A DNA stretch of 64,000 bases. It comes from an uncultured Desulfuromonas sp. (GTDB taxonomy: Bacteria; Desulfobacterota; Desulfuromonadia; Desulfuromonadales; Desulfuromonadaceae). Made by a program: the position numbers and the translations under genes. Each line of letters begins with the position of its first letter. Position 1 is the stretch's first letter. Of the stretch, positions 9,036-18,133 are shown piece after piece. Location of the stretch: positions 2,418,001 to 2,482,000 of the forward strand of contig NZ_OY787469.1 in the NCBI RefSeq assembly GCF_963678835.1, read 5' to 3'. The notes below the pieces were generated by a model that ran no database searches, was not told where the DNA came from, and saw nothing but the letters and a program-made list of their open reading frames with translations.

Positions 9036-9658
9036 TCCGTCTGTGTCTGATCCTGATGGTGTTTTTGCCCGCGATGGTGGTGGCACAACCCTTGCCCGAA
9101 GAGATGGCTGATGAAATCCGTCATTCGGCGGCTGAAGTGCAGACTTTGTCGAGTCAGTTTGTCCAGGAAAAATTCCTCAGCATGTTTGCCGAAACCTTGA
9201 CCTCTAACGGTCGTTTTTATTATCAGCGCCCCGATCAGTTGCGCTGGGAATTAACTGAGCCGGTTGGTTCCGGGTTTGTTCTCAATGGCGATCACGGCGA
9301 ACGCTGGCATGAGCGTGTTGACGGCAGTGAGCCGTTTCGGCTTGAAGATGATCCGGCCATGAGTTTGATCGCCGAACAACTTTTTGCCTGGGCTCGGGCT
9401 GATTTGCGCTGGCTGCAGGAGCATTATCAAATTGAGCTGATCGGTGTTGAACCAATCTGCCTGCGCCTGACACCTCCCGAAGGGCAGGGGCGGGCCTTTC
9501 TCGATCATCTGCTTATCCAGTTTTCCGATTCGGCGGCCTATGTCACTGAGGTGGAAATTCATGAGCAGGATGGCGATTATACGCGGATCCGTTTCAACCA
9601 CACGGATGTCAATGCGCCGTTGGCCGGCACGTTGTTCACTGGTCGGGAAGGGCTGTAG
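9020..9658 (+). CDS. LolA-like outer-membrane lipoprotein carrier
   Basis: 212 residues with a signal peptide (RLIRLCLILMVFLPAMVVAQ, cleavage near residue 23). The mature part has LolA-type features: an early segment on not-yet-secreted extension (SSQFVQEKFLSMFAETL), GRFYYQRPDQLRWELTEP and a beta-rich remainder. LolA proteins ferry acylated cargo across the periplasm in a hydrophobic half-barrel. Cluster-specific copies next to an MMPL exporter are a hallmark of aryl-polyene loci and probably carry the finished lipid. It overlaps the dehydratase by 16 bp and precedes the exporter by 11 bp. Confidence 0.88.
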   Translation: MDSRLIRLCLILMVFLPAMVVAQPLPEEMADEIRHSAAEVQTLSSQFVQEKFLSMFAETLTSNGRFYYQRPDQLRWELTEPVGSGFVLNGDHGERWHERVDGSEPFRLEDDPAMSLIAEQLFAWARADLRWLQEHYQIELIGVEPICLRLTPPEGQGRAFLDHLLIQFSDSAAYVTEVEIHEQDGDYTRIRFNHTDVNAPLAGTLFTGREGL

Positions 9659-9669
9659 CGGACAGACGG

Positions 9670-12054
9670 ATGATCTCGGTACTTTTTAACTATTTTCAGG
9701 GCCATCGACGGTTGCTGTTTGTGGTGTACGGCCTGTTTGTCGTGATCAGCTTTGTCCTGTTGATGCGCATTACGCCACAGGAAACCATCGATGCCATGTT
9801 GCCGGATGCAACGGACAGCACGGTGCGCGACGATTTCACCTGGTTGCAGCGTGCCCCATTTGCCCGCAAGGTGTTTATCGATCTTGAGGTTGGCGATCCG
9901 CAACAGCAGGCGGTCCTGAAGGCGGGTGGTAAAGCATTGGCCGTGGCCTTGGAAGAGCAACTGCAGACAACGGTCACGGACGGGCCGCCGATCCAGCAGC
10001 AGGCCACACTGCTCACTCATTTGAGTGAGGCAGTGCCGCGACTGGTGACGGAAGAGGATCTGCAGGTGATCGCCAAACGTCTCGCTGATGATGCGATCAT
10101 GACGGATCGCCTTGTTCAGATCAAGAGTCAGCTCATGACGCCGCAGGGGTGGTGGACCAAGGGGCAACTCCAGCGCGATCCACTGCAACTGTGGCAATTG
10201 AGCGCTGATCATCTGCGTGATTTGAATCCGTTTGCCGGTGCCGGCGGCGAACATGGCGCCTTTGTCAGTCGTGACGGTCGTCATCGTCTGCTGATGGTCG
10301 ATACCACGGTGGAGATTGGCGATGTGACGGCAAGTCGTCGCCTGCTCTCGGTGATCGATGCCGCGATTGCTGATATCCTGCCGCCGGAAGTGACGGCTAC
10401 GGTGGTCAGCGGACACCGCTATACCGTGGCCAATGCCGACACTGTTCAGCGAGATATCCGTGTGGTGTTCAGTGTGGCCAGTGTGGCGATTTTGTTGATC
10501 TTCATGGTGCTGTTGCACAATGTGCGTGCGCTGTGGGTGTTTTTTCTACCGGCCTCGGTGCTGGGAATCGCCGCCTTTATGGTAACGGTCTGGTTTCCAC
10601 AACTGTCCGGGATCACCCTGGGGTTCGGCGCGGTGTTGTTGGGGATCACCGTTGATTTCACTCTGCATGTGTTTTTTGCCCTGCGCAGTGGTGGCACGCC
10701 TCTCGGGGCGTTGCAGCGGTTGACCCGTCCGCTGGTGGGCAGTGCCCTGACCAGCTTTATGGCGTTCAGCGTCCTGTTGTATTCGACTCTGCCGGGGCAG
10801 CGACAACTGGCGGTGTTTTCTATGACAGCCATTGCTGCAGCGTTAGTGCTGGCACTGGTGGTCATGCCGCATCTGTGCGGTATTGCTTCGGGGGCCATGG
10901 CCCGATCCCGTCATGAGGCCGTCCGCCATCATCCTCGTGCCGCGTGGATTTGGCTGGTGGTTGTTATGGTCGCCGCGTTCGGCTGCAGTCGACTGACCTT
11001 TGATGGTGATCTGCGCCGTTTGAGCGTACAGACTGCTGCGTTAAGCCATGGTGAAGCGTTGATGAAACAGGTGTGGGGCGATGTGCGTAGCCGTACCCTG
11101 ATTTTTTCTCAGGGGAACCCTGAACACGATGCCCTGGCTGTGAATGCACGTGTCGCCGAGCTGATTGCGTCACAACAGAGCAGCGCCTCTCTGGTGTCCC
11201 TGGCAACACTTCTGCCGACAGAGCAACACCAGCAGCAGAGCCTGCTTCGCTGGCAGGATTTCTGGCAGCAGCATCAGCCACAATGGCAGCGATTTTGCGA
11301 ACTGGCGCAGCAACAGGGATTTTCAGCCACGGCGTTTGAATCGTTTGACACCGCGTTGTCGCAACCGTCGCCACTCCTCAATTTGGCGTTCTGGCAACAG
11401 GCCGGTTTGGGGACAGTAATTGAGGGTTTGCTGGTCACTGATCTTCCGCAGGGCACGGCCGTGGTCTCATTGCTCGACACCGGCAAGGCTGGAGAGGAAC
11501 GTGCTCTGGAACTGGACAGCCGTCTGGAACAGATTCCCGGTGTGGTTGTTGTTGACCAGAGTCAGTTTCGTCAGCAACTCAGTGCTCAAGTCGGTCATGA
11601 CTTTATCACCTTTATCCTGCGGGCGATGGCTGTTGTTGTGGTGGTGCTGGCGGTGTGGTATCGCCGACTGAATCGGATGGTGCTGGCTTTGTTGCCGGTG
11701 CTCGGTGGCCTGGTGGTGATGTTTGGTGTTATGGGCTGGCTGGGGTTGGCGTTTAACCTGTTCAATGTGATTGCTGCAATCTTGATTATCGGATTGGGTG
11801 TGGATTACGGCATCTTTATGGTCAATCGCTGTCAGTATGGAAGTGGAATGCATACCGACAAGGCGGTGCTGGTGTCGGCTCTGACCACACTGGCGGGGTT
11901 CGGTTCACTGGCCTTGGCGCGTCATCCGGCCATGTCCTCCATGGGGCTGACTGTTTTGTTCGGCATCAGTGCTGCGGTGCTGACCGCTTTACTGGTGGTG
12001 CCGACGGTTTATGCCCGCTGGTGTTCAACTTCGCCCAAGGGAGGATCGTCATGA
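9670..12054 (+). CDS. MMPL/RND-type lipid exporter
   Basis: 794-residue inner-membrane protein with the MMPL/RND layout: one TM helix at residues 12-30, a periplasmic domain to about 245, five to six helices at about 258-410 (FSVASVAILLIFMVLLHNV, FGAVLLGITVDFTLHVFFAL), a second periplasmic domain, and a second helix bundle at about 645-785 (LIIGLGVDYGIFMVNRC). The D in GITVDFTLH and GLGVDYGIF is at the place of the proton-relay Asp of the family. It probably extracts the finished lipid and hands it to the adjacent LolA-like carrier. It overlaps the next lipoprotein by 4 bp (ATGA). Confidence 0.9.
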   Translation: MISVLFNYFQGHRRLLFVVYGLFVVISFVLLMRITPQETIDAMLPDATDSTVRDDFTWLQRAPFARKVFIDLEVGDPQQQAVLKAGGKALAVALEEQLQTTVTDGPPIQQQATLLTHLSEAVPRLVTEEDLQVIAKRLADDAIMTDRLVQIKSQLMTPQGWWTKGQLQRDPLQLWQLSADHLRDLNPFAGAGGEHGAFVSRDGRHRLLMVDTTVEIGDVTASRRLLSVIDAAIADILPPEVTATVVSGHRYTVANADTVQRDIRVVFSVASVAILLIFMVLLHNVRALWVFFLPASVLGIAAFMVTVWFPQLSGITLGFGAVLLGITVDFTLHVFFALRSGGTPLGALQRLTRPLVGSALTSFMAFSVLLYSTLPGQRQLAVFSMTAIAAALVLALVVMPHLCGIASGAMARSRHEAVRHHPRAAWIWLVVVMVAAFGCSRLTFDGDLRRLSVQTAALSHGEALMKQVWGDVRSRTLIFSQGNPEHDALAVNARVAELIASQQSSASLVSLATLLPTEQHQQQSLLRWQDFWQQHQPQWQRFCELAQQQGFSATAFESFDTALSQPSPLLNLAFWQQAGLGTVIEGLLVTDLPQGTAVVSLLDTGKAGEERALELDSRLEQIPGVVVVDQSQFRQQLSAQVGHDFITFILRAMAVVVVVLAVWYRRLNRMVLALLPVLGGLVVMFGVMGWLGLAFNLFNVIAAILIIGLGVDYGIFMVNRCQYGSGMHTDKAVLVSALTTLAGFGSLALARHPAMSSMGLTVLFGISAAVLTALLVVPTVYARWCSTSPKGGSS

Positions 12055-12728
12055 AGCGTTACGCCCTGATTGCTCTGTTGCTCGCTGTGGTCCTGACCGC
12101 CTGCGGTCGTCCCACGCTACCTCCCCATTCGGGAGCGGTCAGTGAAGGCCTAAGTCCGTTACAACTGGTGACTCAGCATTGGTTGAGCGGCACGCAGCGT
12201 TATTTGTGTCGGCAAAGTGGTGTGCTGAAACTGCCCTGGCGGGAGATCCCATTGCAGGGTGTATTGCGTATCGACTGTGCTGCGCATGAGGCGCGTTTGG
12301 TGGCCATGGACAGCATGGGAGTGAAATTGTTCGATGTGACCGTGACCGTGACCGTGACCGGTGAGGATATGTCCCTGAACTATCTTTTGCCGTTGTTGGA
12401 AGAACATCCGCAATTGCCCAAGGTCGTAGCCGAAAGTGTCCGGCGGATTTTCTTAACACCGCAGCCCCAGGCAGGCGATCGCTTGCAGCCGCGTTGTGAC
12501 GGTCAGCCGTATCGACTGGTTTCAGATGCGCAAAGCGGGGCAGAGTTTACGTTTGGCGGTGATCCGATCCGTTTGCAGACCATCCGAGTTGCGACAGACG
12601 ATGAAAACTGGCAAGTGGATTATTTCAATGACTCAGATTCAGGAATGTTGCGGACACCGACGATGATTGTTCTTGACGACAAAAACTACCGTTTGACCCT
12701 GTGGATGGAGGAGGTGCGACAGTTATGA
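12051..12728 (+). CDS. DUF3261-type lipoprotein
   Basis: 225 residues. The ATG at 12051 (GGGAGG upstream, ATGA overlap with the exporter stop) gives a clean lipoprotein signal, LALLLAVV-type hydrophobic core and lipobox LTAC with Cys near residue 19. The rest is a beta-rich domain seen in DUF3261 proteins, which sit beside MMPL and LolA genes in aryl-polyene clusters and probably act at the outer membrane as LolB-like acceptors. A GTGACC hexamer repeated four times encodes VTVTVTVT in the middle. The exact role is not established. Confidence 0.78.
   Translation: MKRYALIALLLAVVLTACGRPTLPPHSGAVSEGLSPLQLVTQHWLSGTQRYLCRQSGVLKLPWREIPLQGVLRIDCAAHEARLVAMDSMGVKLFDVTVTVTVTGEDMSLNYLLPLLEEHPQLPKVVAESVRRIFLTPQPQAGDRLQPRCDGQPYRLVSDAQSGAEFTFGGDPIRLQTIRVATDDENWQVDYFNDSDSGMLRTPTMIVLDDKNYRLTLWMEEVRQL
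12336..12359 (+). repeat. (GTGACC)4 in-frame hexanucleotide repeat
   Basis: Four perfect tandem copies of GTGACC inside the DUF3261 lipoprotein gene, in frame and encoding alternating Val-Thr. Loss or gain of a unit would add or drop two residues of a beta strand without shifting the frame. Confidence 0.9.
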
Positions 12729-13093
12729 CCAGTCCGGTACGCAATGAGATACTCCATTCGAGCTGCACTGACCTGCGCATCGAACAGGACACGGCAGAGC
12801 AAAGCTTTGTTCTCAGTGAGGCGTTTATTGGTTTTAGCGGCCACTTTCCCGGCTATCCGATTGTGCCGGGAGTGATCCAGGTCCTGATGGCGCAGATTGT
12901 TGCCGAACAGGCTGGTCTCGTCTCCCAACCGCCGCTGGCCATGCAACGGGCCAAGTTCCATCGGCAGTTGCGTCCACAGGAGCGCATTGTCGTGCGGTGT
13001 ACGGCCAAAACGGTGCGTGGCAAGTCGGTGATTGATGCGGCGTTGCTGGTTGATGATGAACTGGCATCGACGTTCTGGCTGACGCTGGCGTAG
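12725..13093 (+). CDS. ApeI-like hot-dog dehydratase
   Basis: 122 residues from the ATG at 12725 (ATGA overlap with the lipoprotein). The core FSGHFPGYPIVPGVIQVLMAQ matches the FabA/FabZ GHFPxxPxxPGV motif that holds the catalytic His, but the Glu that follows in FabZ (in EAMAQ) is not at its usual place, as in the ApeI/thioester-dehydrase subgroup. It may act on polyene intermediates together with the first dehydratase. Its place between the lipoprotein and the thioesterase agrees with aryl-polyene cluster order. Confidence 0.8.
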   Translation: MTSPVRNEILHSSCTDLRIEQDTAEQSFVLSEAFIGFSGHFPGYPIVPGVIQVLMAQIVAEQAGLVSQPPLAMQRAKFHRQLRPQERIVVRCTAKTVRGKSVIDAALLVDDELASTFWLTLA

Positions 13094-13106
13094 GGGATAG
13101 AGGTTT

Positions 13107-13568
13107 ATGGCAAAAAAAGGGTGGTTTCCAGTAATCGAACAGGCACCAGCTCCGCTGACGTTGACTGTTAAACGTCACGTCCGTTTTGAAGAAGTGGATG
13201 CGGTAGGCATTGTCTGGCATGGCCGATATCCGAGCTATTTTGAAGATGCTCGCGTTGCTCTCGGAGCGCATTACGGTTTGGGCTATATGGATTTCTATGC
13301 TCAAGGCGTTGTCGCACCAATTAAGAAATTGCACATTGATTATGTTCAGCCGTTGCGTTTTGAGGAGTGGTTTACCATCGAAGGTTTGTGGCACTGGACG
13401 GAAGCGGCGCGGTTGAACTTTGAATTTATTCTACGCAATGAACAACAACAGGTGGTCACACGCGGTTACAGTGTCCAGATGTTGTTGGATACCGATCATA
13501 ATATTCTGGTGGTGCCACCACCGTTTTATCAGGATTTTTTACGTCGCTGGAAAGAGGGAACCCTGTGA
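13107..13568 (+). CDS. Acyl-CoA/ACP thioesterase, 4HBT (YbgC) family
   Basis: 153-residue hot-dog thioesterase. The motif EEVDAVGIVWHGRYPSYFED is the 4-hydroxybenzoyl-CoA thioesterase signature with the catalytic Asp in VDAVG and the following H-x-x-Y. It could release or proofread acyl chains from an ACP, and in aryl-polyene clusters a homologous gene sits in the same place. It begins 13 bp after the dehydratase, and its stop overlaps the ketosynthase GTG start. Confidence 0.88.
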   Translation: MAKKGWFPVIEQAPAPLTLTVKRHVRFEEVDAVGIVWHGRYPSYFEDARVALGAHYGLGYMDFYAQGVVAPIKKLHIDYVQPLRFEEWFTIEGLWHWTEAARLNFEFILRNEQQQVVTRGYSVQMLLDTDHNILVVPPPFYQDFLRRWKEGTL

Positions 13569-14701
13569 AAAACGTTGTGATTACCCACGGCAGCGCCGTG
13601 ACCGGCTTGGGAACGTCCCTTGATGCCACGTGGGAGGCTTTGAGCGACGGGCGCTCGGCAATCGCCGAGGTGGACCGATTTAATACTGACCATTATCTGG
13701 CCAAGGTGGCGGCCTGTGTCCCGGACCTGGCCGCCGATGCCACTGGCTCACGGCTGTATCCGCTGCTCGATCAGATGCTTGCTCAACTGCCGCAGTTGCC
13801 GCAAGAGACCCGTCTGTTTACCGCAACCACCAAAGGGGCGATTGACCTGTTGGAACAGGGCCAGCGCGATGGCCGCGAAGCCGCGCAACTGCAAGCCAGT
13901 TTGCCGGTGACCATGACCCGCTGGGTGGCGGATAAGCTGGGCAGCGCTGATCCGGGGCAAAATGTCAATGCCGCCTGTGCGTCATCCACTCAGGCCATCG
14001 CCCGTGGCGCTGCGTTGATTGCCCACGGCCGGGCCAACTGTGTTGTGGTGGTGTGTGCCGACCTGGTCAGTGAGTTTGTCTTGTCCGGGTTTTCGGCGTT
14101 ACAGGCGTTGTCGCGTTTGCCGAGTCGACCGTTTGACGTTGAACGCAGTGGCTTGACCCTGGGAGAAGGAGCGGCGGCCGTGGTGTTGATGGATGAGGAT
14201 ACTGCCCTCCGACATGGTCTGCCCACGGATATCCACTTGTGTGGCTGGGGCATTGCCAATGATGCCAACCATATTACCGCTCCGGCCCGTGACGGCTGTG
14301 GACTGATCCTTGCGGTGGAACAGGCGCTGACGTGCGCCGGACTGGCTGCGGATGACGTGGCGGCCATCAGCGCCCACGGTACCGGCACGGTGTACAACGA
14401 TATGATGGAGTTGACCGCTTTTAATCAGTTGTTTGGTGACCGGCATCTGCCGATCAATTCCATTAAAGGAGCCCTCGGTCATACCCTGGGGGCCGCCGGT
14501 GGTCTGGAAGTGGCTCTGGCGTTGCCTGCATTGCGCCGACGCAGTTTGCCGCCCACCTGTGGCCTGGAACAGGCTGAACCGCTGGCCGGTGAACGGGTGA
14601 AGAATGTGCCGCAGCCTTTCAGTGGCGATGTGCTGTTGTCGACCAATTCCGGTTTTGGCGGCGTCAATGCCGCCCTGTTGCTGCAACGGAGGGATACATG
14701 A
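13565..14701 (+). CDS. Beta-ketoacyl-ACP synthase (KS alpha-like, triad present)
   Basis: 378 residues starting from GTG at 13565, overlapping the thioesterase stop. Catalytic residues are C138 in NAACASSTQA, H271 in SAHGTGT and H306 in KGALGHTLGAAGG, so condensation activity is expected. It ends in ATGA shared with the next gene, a half-length ketosynthase-like protein without a complete triad. That pairing resembles the KS/chain-length-factor pairs of type II polyketide systems and of aryl-polyene clusters. Confidence 0.92.
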   Translation: MKNVVITHGSAVTGLGTSLDATWEALSDGRSAIAEVDRFNTDHYLAKVAACVPDLAADATGSRLYPLLDQMLAQLPQLPQETRLFTATTKGAIDLLEQGQRDGREAAQLQASLPVTMTRWVADKLGSADPGQNVNAACASSTQAIARGAALIAHGRANCVVVVCADLVSEFVLSGFSALQALSRLPSRPFDVERSGLTLGEGAAAVVLMDEDTALRHGLPTDIHLCGWGIANDANHITAPARDGCGLILAVEQALTCAGLAADDVAAISAHGTGTVYNDMMELTAFNQLFGDRHLPINSIKGALGHTLGAAGGLEVALALPALRRRSLPPTCGLEQAEPLAGERVKNVPQPFSGDVLLSTNSGFGGVNAALLLQRRDT

Positions 14702-15381
14702 ACCGCTATCGCATTGCCGGATTCGGCTGGGTGAGCAGTTATGGTTTCGGTCGCGGTTTCAGCAGTGGTTTTTCCGGATTTGGTCCCGGTACGTTACCGC
14801 AACTGCAGCGCCAGGATCTGTTTGATAAACCGGATCGTCGTTTTGGACGGATGGACCCGTTTTCGCGGCTGGGTCTGGCCGGCATTACTCTGGCCCTGCA
14901 GGATGCCGGTATGGACCACTGGCAGGAGAAGCGGCCGGTGGCCATTTTGGCGGAAACCTACAGCGGCTGTCTGGAGACCGATTGCGACTATTTCACCACG
15001 GTGATTCCCGAGCATGGCGCCCTGGCCAGTCCACAGCTGTTTGCCTATACCTTGTCCAATACCTTTCTTGGTGAGGCGGCTTTACGTTTCGGATTAACCG
15101 GCTGTTGTGAGGTGGTTAACAGTTGCCGTCCGGACGGTTTGGCTGTGGTGGACAATGCGCTTGATCTGCTGGATAACGGTGAGGCCGAAGCCGTGGTGGT
15201 CGGGTTTTGTGATCTCGATGGCTACGGCGTGTTGCAGGCACCGGGCAGTTTGTTTCTGGTGGTGGATAAATCGGCACCTTCTGCACAATTGACCCTGACA
15301 CGTGAGGCGTCTGGTGCCTTGTCCCTGTCCGGACAGCCCATTGCCTGTGCCATGGCGTTGCTCACACGACTAAAGTCGTGA
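14698..15381 (+). CDS. Half-length, catalytically degenerate ketosynthase-like protein
   Basis: 227 residues that align with only the N-terminal half of a ketosynthase (RIAGFGWVSSYGFGRGF at the start, then the strand GEAEAVVVGFCDLDGYG). At the nucleophile region it has VVNSCRPDGLAVV, where a gapless alignment puts Arg at the Cys position, and there is no C-terminal half with the two His. It is therefore likely to be a structural partner (chain-length-factor-like) of the preceding ketosynthase or a decayed remnant. The frame is intact and overlaps its neighbour, which argues for a functional product. Confidence 0.8.
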   Translation: MNRYRIAGFGWVSSYGFGRGFSSGFSGFGPGTLPQLQRQDLFDKPDRRFGRMDPFSRLGLAGITLALQDAGMDHWQEKRPVAILAETYSGCLETDCDYFTTVIPEHGALASPQLFAYTLSNTFLGEAALRFGLTGCCEVVNSCRPDGLAVVDNALDLLDNGEAEAVVVGFCDLDGYGVLQAPGSLFLVVDKSAPSAQLTLTREASGALSLSGQPIACAMALLTRLKS

Positions 15382-15497
15382 CTGGGCCGGGAGTGTCGTT
15401 GGATAGGACAAAACAGCAGGGCTTCGCGTTGAACGCGTCCATCTGCTGATACGATAACGAATGAACGCATAAAGGGAACAAAAAGGGAGAACAATCG

Positions 15498-16763
15498 ATG
15501 AAAATGAAGTTGGTTTATCCGCGCTGGGCCAAGCTGGAACGGCAAACCGAGTTTCACCTGCCGCCCCATGGACCGGTGGTGTTTGCCGCGACCATTCCCG
15601 AGGATGTTGAGGTCAGCTTTACCGATGAAAACGTCCAGACCCTGGATTTTGACGAATCGGCGGATCTGGTGGCGCTGTCTGTTATGCTCACCTGTCAGTT
15701 GCCGCGAGCCTTTGAGATTGCGGCCGAGTATCGCAAGCGTGGAAAACCCGTGATGTTCGGTGGCATTGCCACCATGTTGCACGCCGAAGAAGTGCAGCAG
15801 CATGCCGACTGTGTGTTTATCGGTGAAGCGGAAGGGCGTACCGAGCAGGTGATTCGCGACTTTGAGCGTGGTGAACTCAAGCCGGTGTACAACTACCTGC
15901 AGCAACATCCGCCCATCGAACTGGTGGGGACGGCACGCCGCGAGATCCTTGATCGTAACTGTTATAACTACCGTGGCGTCCAGATGCTCGATCTGGTGCA
16001 TGCCTCGCGTGGTTGTAAGTTTAAATGTTTTCCCTGTTGTACCGGCTATCTCGGCGGTCATGAATTCCGCCCCCGGCCCATTGAAAAGGTTATCGCCGAG
16101 ATGGAGGCGATTCCCAATAACCGCATGTTCATTGTCGATAACTCCATGGCTCAGGACAAACAGTGGCTTCTGGAACTTTTCGAGGCCATGAAGCCGCTCA
16201 AAAAGAAGTGGGTGTCTCATCCACTGCTTGATGACGATGATGTGCTTAAGGCGGCTGCAGATGCTGGCGCCTGGTATGTCTATCAAGCGGTGTTTGACAC
16301 GTCGGATGTCATTCGCAACCGCATCAAACGGCTCAAGGATTTCGGCATCGGCGTCGAAGGCACCATCATTCTCGGCACCGATGATCAAAGTGCTGACGAT
16401 ATCCGGCGTCTGGTCGATTTTCTCATCGAAGTGGAGCTGGATGTGGCCGAGTTCACCATCCTCACGCCATTCCCCCATTCGCCGATCCGTGCCCAGTTGG
16501 AAAATGAGGGCCGTCTGCTCGATAACGGCTGGGGGGATTACACGGCGGATAAGGTGGTGTTTCAACCGAAGCAGATGTCCGTGGACACCCTGCAGGATCT
16601 GTTCTATTACGCCTGGGATACCTTCAACGCCGACGGTGGCTATCAGCTGAAAATGGGTAAATTGTTCAAGCAAGTGATTTCCCGTGAGATGGATGACGGC
16701 ACATACCGTCGCTACGATGCCAAGCGTAAGCGTCAGTTCAATCTCAACAGGACCGCGTCATGA
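15498..16763 (+). CDS. Radical SAM protein with B12-type N-terminal domain, no. 1
   Basis: 421 residues. The radical SAM cluster motif is C173-x3-C177-x2-C180 in ASRGCKFKCFPCC. The N-terminal 130 residues form a Rossmann-like region (ADLVALSVMLTCQ, GKPVMFGGIATMLH, DCVFIGEAEG) like the B12-binding domain of class B radical SAM enzymes, although the DxHxxG lower-ligand motif is not seen. The extra Cys after the motif is unusual. The first of three such genes in tandem (15498-19580), each overlapping the next. A strong RBS (GGGAG) precedes ATG 15498. Possible reactions include methylation, cyclisation or C-C bond formation on an acyl chain; the substrate is unknown. Confidence 0.85.
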   Translation: MKMKLVYPRWAKLERQTEFHLPPHGPVVFAATIPEDVEVSFTDENVQTLDFDESADLVALSVMLTCQLPRAFEIAAEYRKRGKPVMFGGIATMLHAEEVQQHADCVFIGEAEGRTEQVIRDFERGELKPVYNYLQQHPPIELVGTARREILDRNCYNYRGVQMLDLVHASRGCKFKCFPCCTGYLGGHEFRPRPIEKVIAEMEAIPNNRMFIVDNSMAQDKQWLLELFEAMKPLKKKWVSHPLLDDDDVLKAAADAGAWYVYQAVFDTSDVIRNRIKRLKDFGIGVEGTIILGTDDQSADDIRRLVDFLIEVELDVAEFTILTPFPHSPIRAQLENEGRLLDNGWGDYTADKVVFQPKQMSVDTLQDLFYYAWDTFNADGGYQLKMGKLFKQVISREMDDGTYRRYDAKRKRQFNLNRTAS

Positions 16764-18133
16764 GTCGTGTTTTTCTGATCTCCTCCAACATCTCCACGGA
16801 CCCGTATCCGGTGTATCCGCTGGGCATGGCTATTGTCGCCGGTGCTTTGGATGGTGCGGGACACGAGGTGCGGCAGTTTGATTTTCTGGTGTATGACCAG
16901 GACTGTCGTCGTCTGCAGGGAGATCTGGAAGCGTTTAATGCGGATGTGGTCTGCCTGTCGTTGCGCAACATCGACAATGTCGACTCATTCAGCTCGGATA
17001 AAAACTGGTATCTCACGGATGCCAAACGGTTGATCGAAACGATTCGTACCATCAGCTCGGCTCCGGTTGTCGTTGGTGGCCCGGCATTTTCCATTCTCCC
17101 TGAAGAGATTCTCAGCTACCTCGGTGCCGATTATGGTGTGGTCGGCGAAGGTGAGCAGGCTGTACCAACGTTGATCGACCGGATCAGCCGTGGTGAACAG
17201 GTCGAGGCAATCACCTGTGGCAATCAACCGTTGCAGGGCGATGAGATGGGTCACCCGTTGCTGGTTCCGGAATTTGTCGACTATTACCAGCAGCACAGTG
17301 GTTTGATCAATTTACAGACTAAACGTGGTTGCCCGTTTAAATGTGTCTATTGCACCTATCCCGGTTTGGAAGGCCACCGTTTTCGGCCACGGCCGGTGGA
17401 CGCGGTGGTCGAGGATTTGGCCCGCCTTAAACGCGACCATGCCACCAGCACGGTGTTTTTCACCGATTCGATCTTTAACGATCCGCAAGGCCTGTATCTT
17501 GAGTTGGCCGAAGAGATGGTACGCCGTGACTTGGACATCCGCTGGTGTGCTTTTTTCCGACCTCAGGGGTTGAGCCGGGAGGTGTTGCAACTGCTGAAAC
17601 GTGCCGGGCTGTATGCCATGGAGATGGGAACCGATGCCGCCTGTGACACCACCCTGGCCGGACTTGATAAGGGGTTTGGCTTTGATGAAGTGCTTGCCTG
17701 TCAGCAGGCGGCCATTGCCGAGCAGGTGCCCTGCGCCCATTTCATCATGTTCGGCGGGCCGAATGAGACGCCGGACACGGTGGCTGAAGGGCTGTCTAAT
17801 ATTGCCAAATTGGAGCACTGTGTGGTGTTTGCTTTTTCCGGCATCCGTATTCTACCCAAGTCACGCCTGCTGGAGCGAGCCGTTGCTGATCAGGTCATTG
17901 AGCCGGGCACGTCGTTGATCAAGCCGATCTACTATTTTTCACCGCACATTGAGGTTGAGCCGATGAACCAGATGATTCTTGATTCGTTCAATGGCCGCCG
18001 TGATCGCATCTTCCCGCCATCGGATGGCCAGGAGAAGATGGCGGTAATGAATAATTTCGGTTTCAAGGGAATTTTGTGGGATCATCTGATCCGTTTTGAC
18101 ACTCCGGGCCGCAGGAGACGCCGTGCACGCTGA
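16760..18133 (+). CDS. B12-binding/radical SAM protein, no. 2
   Basis: 457 residues. The N-terminal domain reads like a cobalamin-binding Rossmann fold (FLISSNISTDPYPVYPLGMA, ADVVCLSLRNID, APVVVGGPAFSILPEEIL, YGVVGEGEQAVPTLI), followed by the radical SAM motif C191-x3-C195-x2-C198 in TKRGCPFKCVYCTYPG. It resembles the family named 'lipid biosynthesis B12-binding/radical SAM protein', recalled from ladderane-type clusters; this is memory, not a search result. It overlaps no. 1 by ATGA and no. 3 by about 11 bp. The Arg-rich tail RRRRRAR is odd. Confidence 0.87.
   Translation: MSRVFLISSNISTDPYPVYPLGMAIVAGALDGAGHEVRQFDFLVYDQDCRRLQGDLEAFNADVVCLSLRNIDNVDSFSSDKNWYLTDAKRLIETIRTISSAPVVVGGPAFSILPEEILSYLGADYGVVGEGEQAVPTLIDRISRGEQVEAITCGNQPLQGDEMGHPLLVPEFVDYYQQHSGLINLQTKRGCPFKCVYCTYPGLEGHRFRPRPVDAVVEDLARLKRDHATSTVFFTDSIFNDPQGLYLELAEEMVRRDLDIRWCAFFRPQGLSREVLQLLKRAGLYAMEMGTDAACDTTLAGLDKGFGFDEVLACQQAAIAEQVPCAHFIMFGGPNETPDTVAEGLSNIAKLEHCVVFAFSGIRILPKSRLLERAVADQVIEPGTSLIKPIYYFSPHIEVEPMNQMILDSFNGRRDRIFPPSDGQEKMAVMNNFGFKGILWDHLIRFDTPGRRRRRAR

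Noticed and set aside
9577-10518. 313-codon minus-strand frame inside the exporter gene
   Set aside because: Antisense to a strongly supported MMPL protein; composition rich in His/Gln/Arg as expected for an antisense frame.
15222-16673. 483-codon open frame on the minus strand
   Set aside because: It overlaps the well-supported half ketosynthase and first radical SAM gene and shows no recognised motif.
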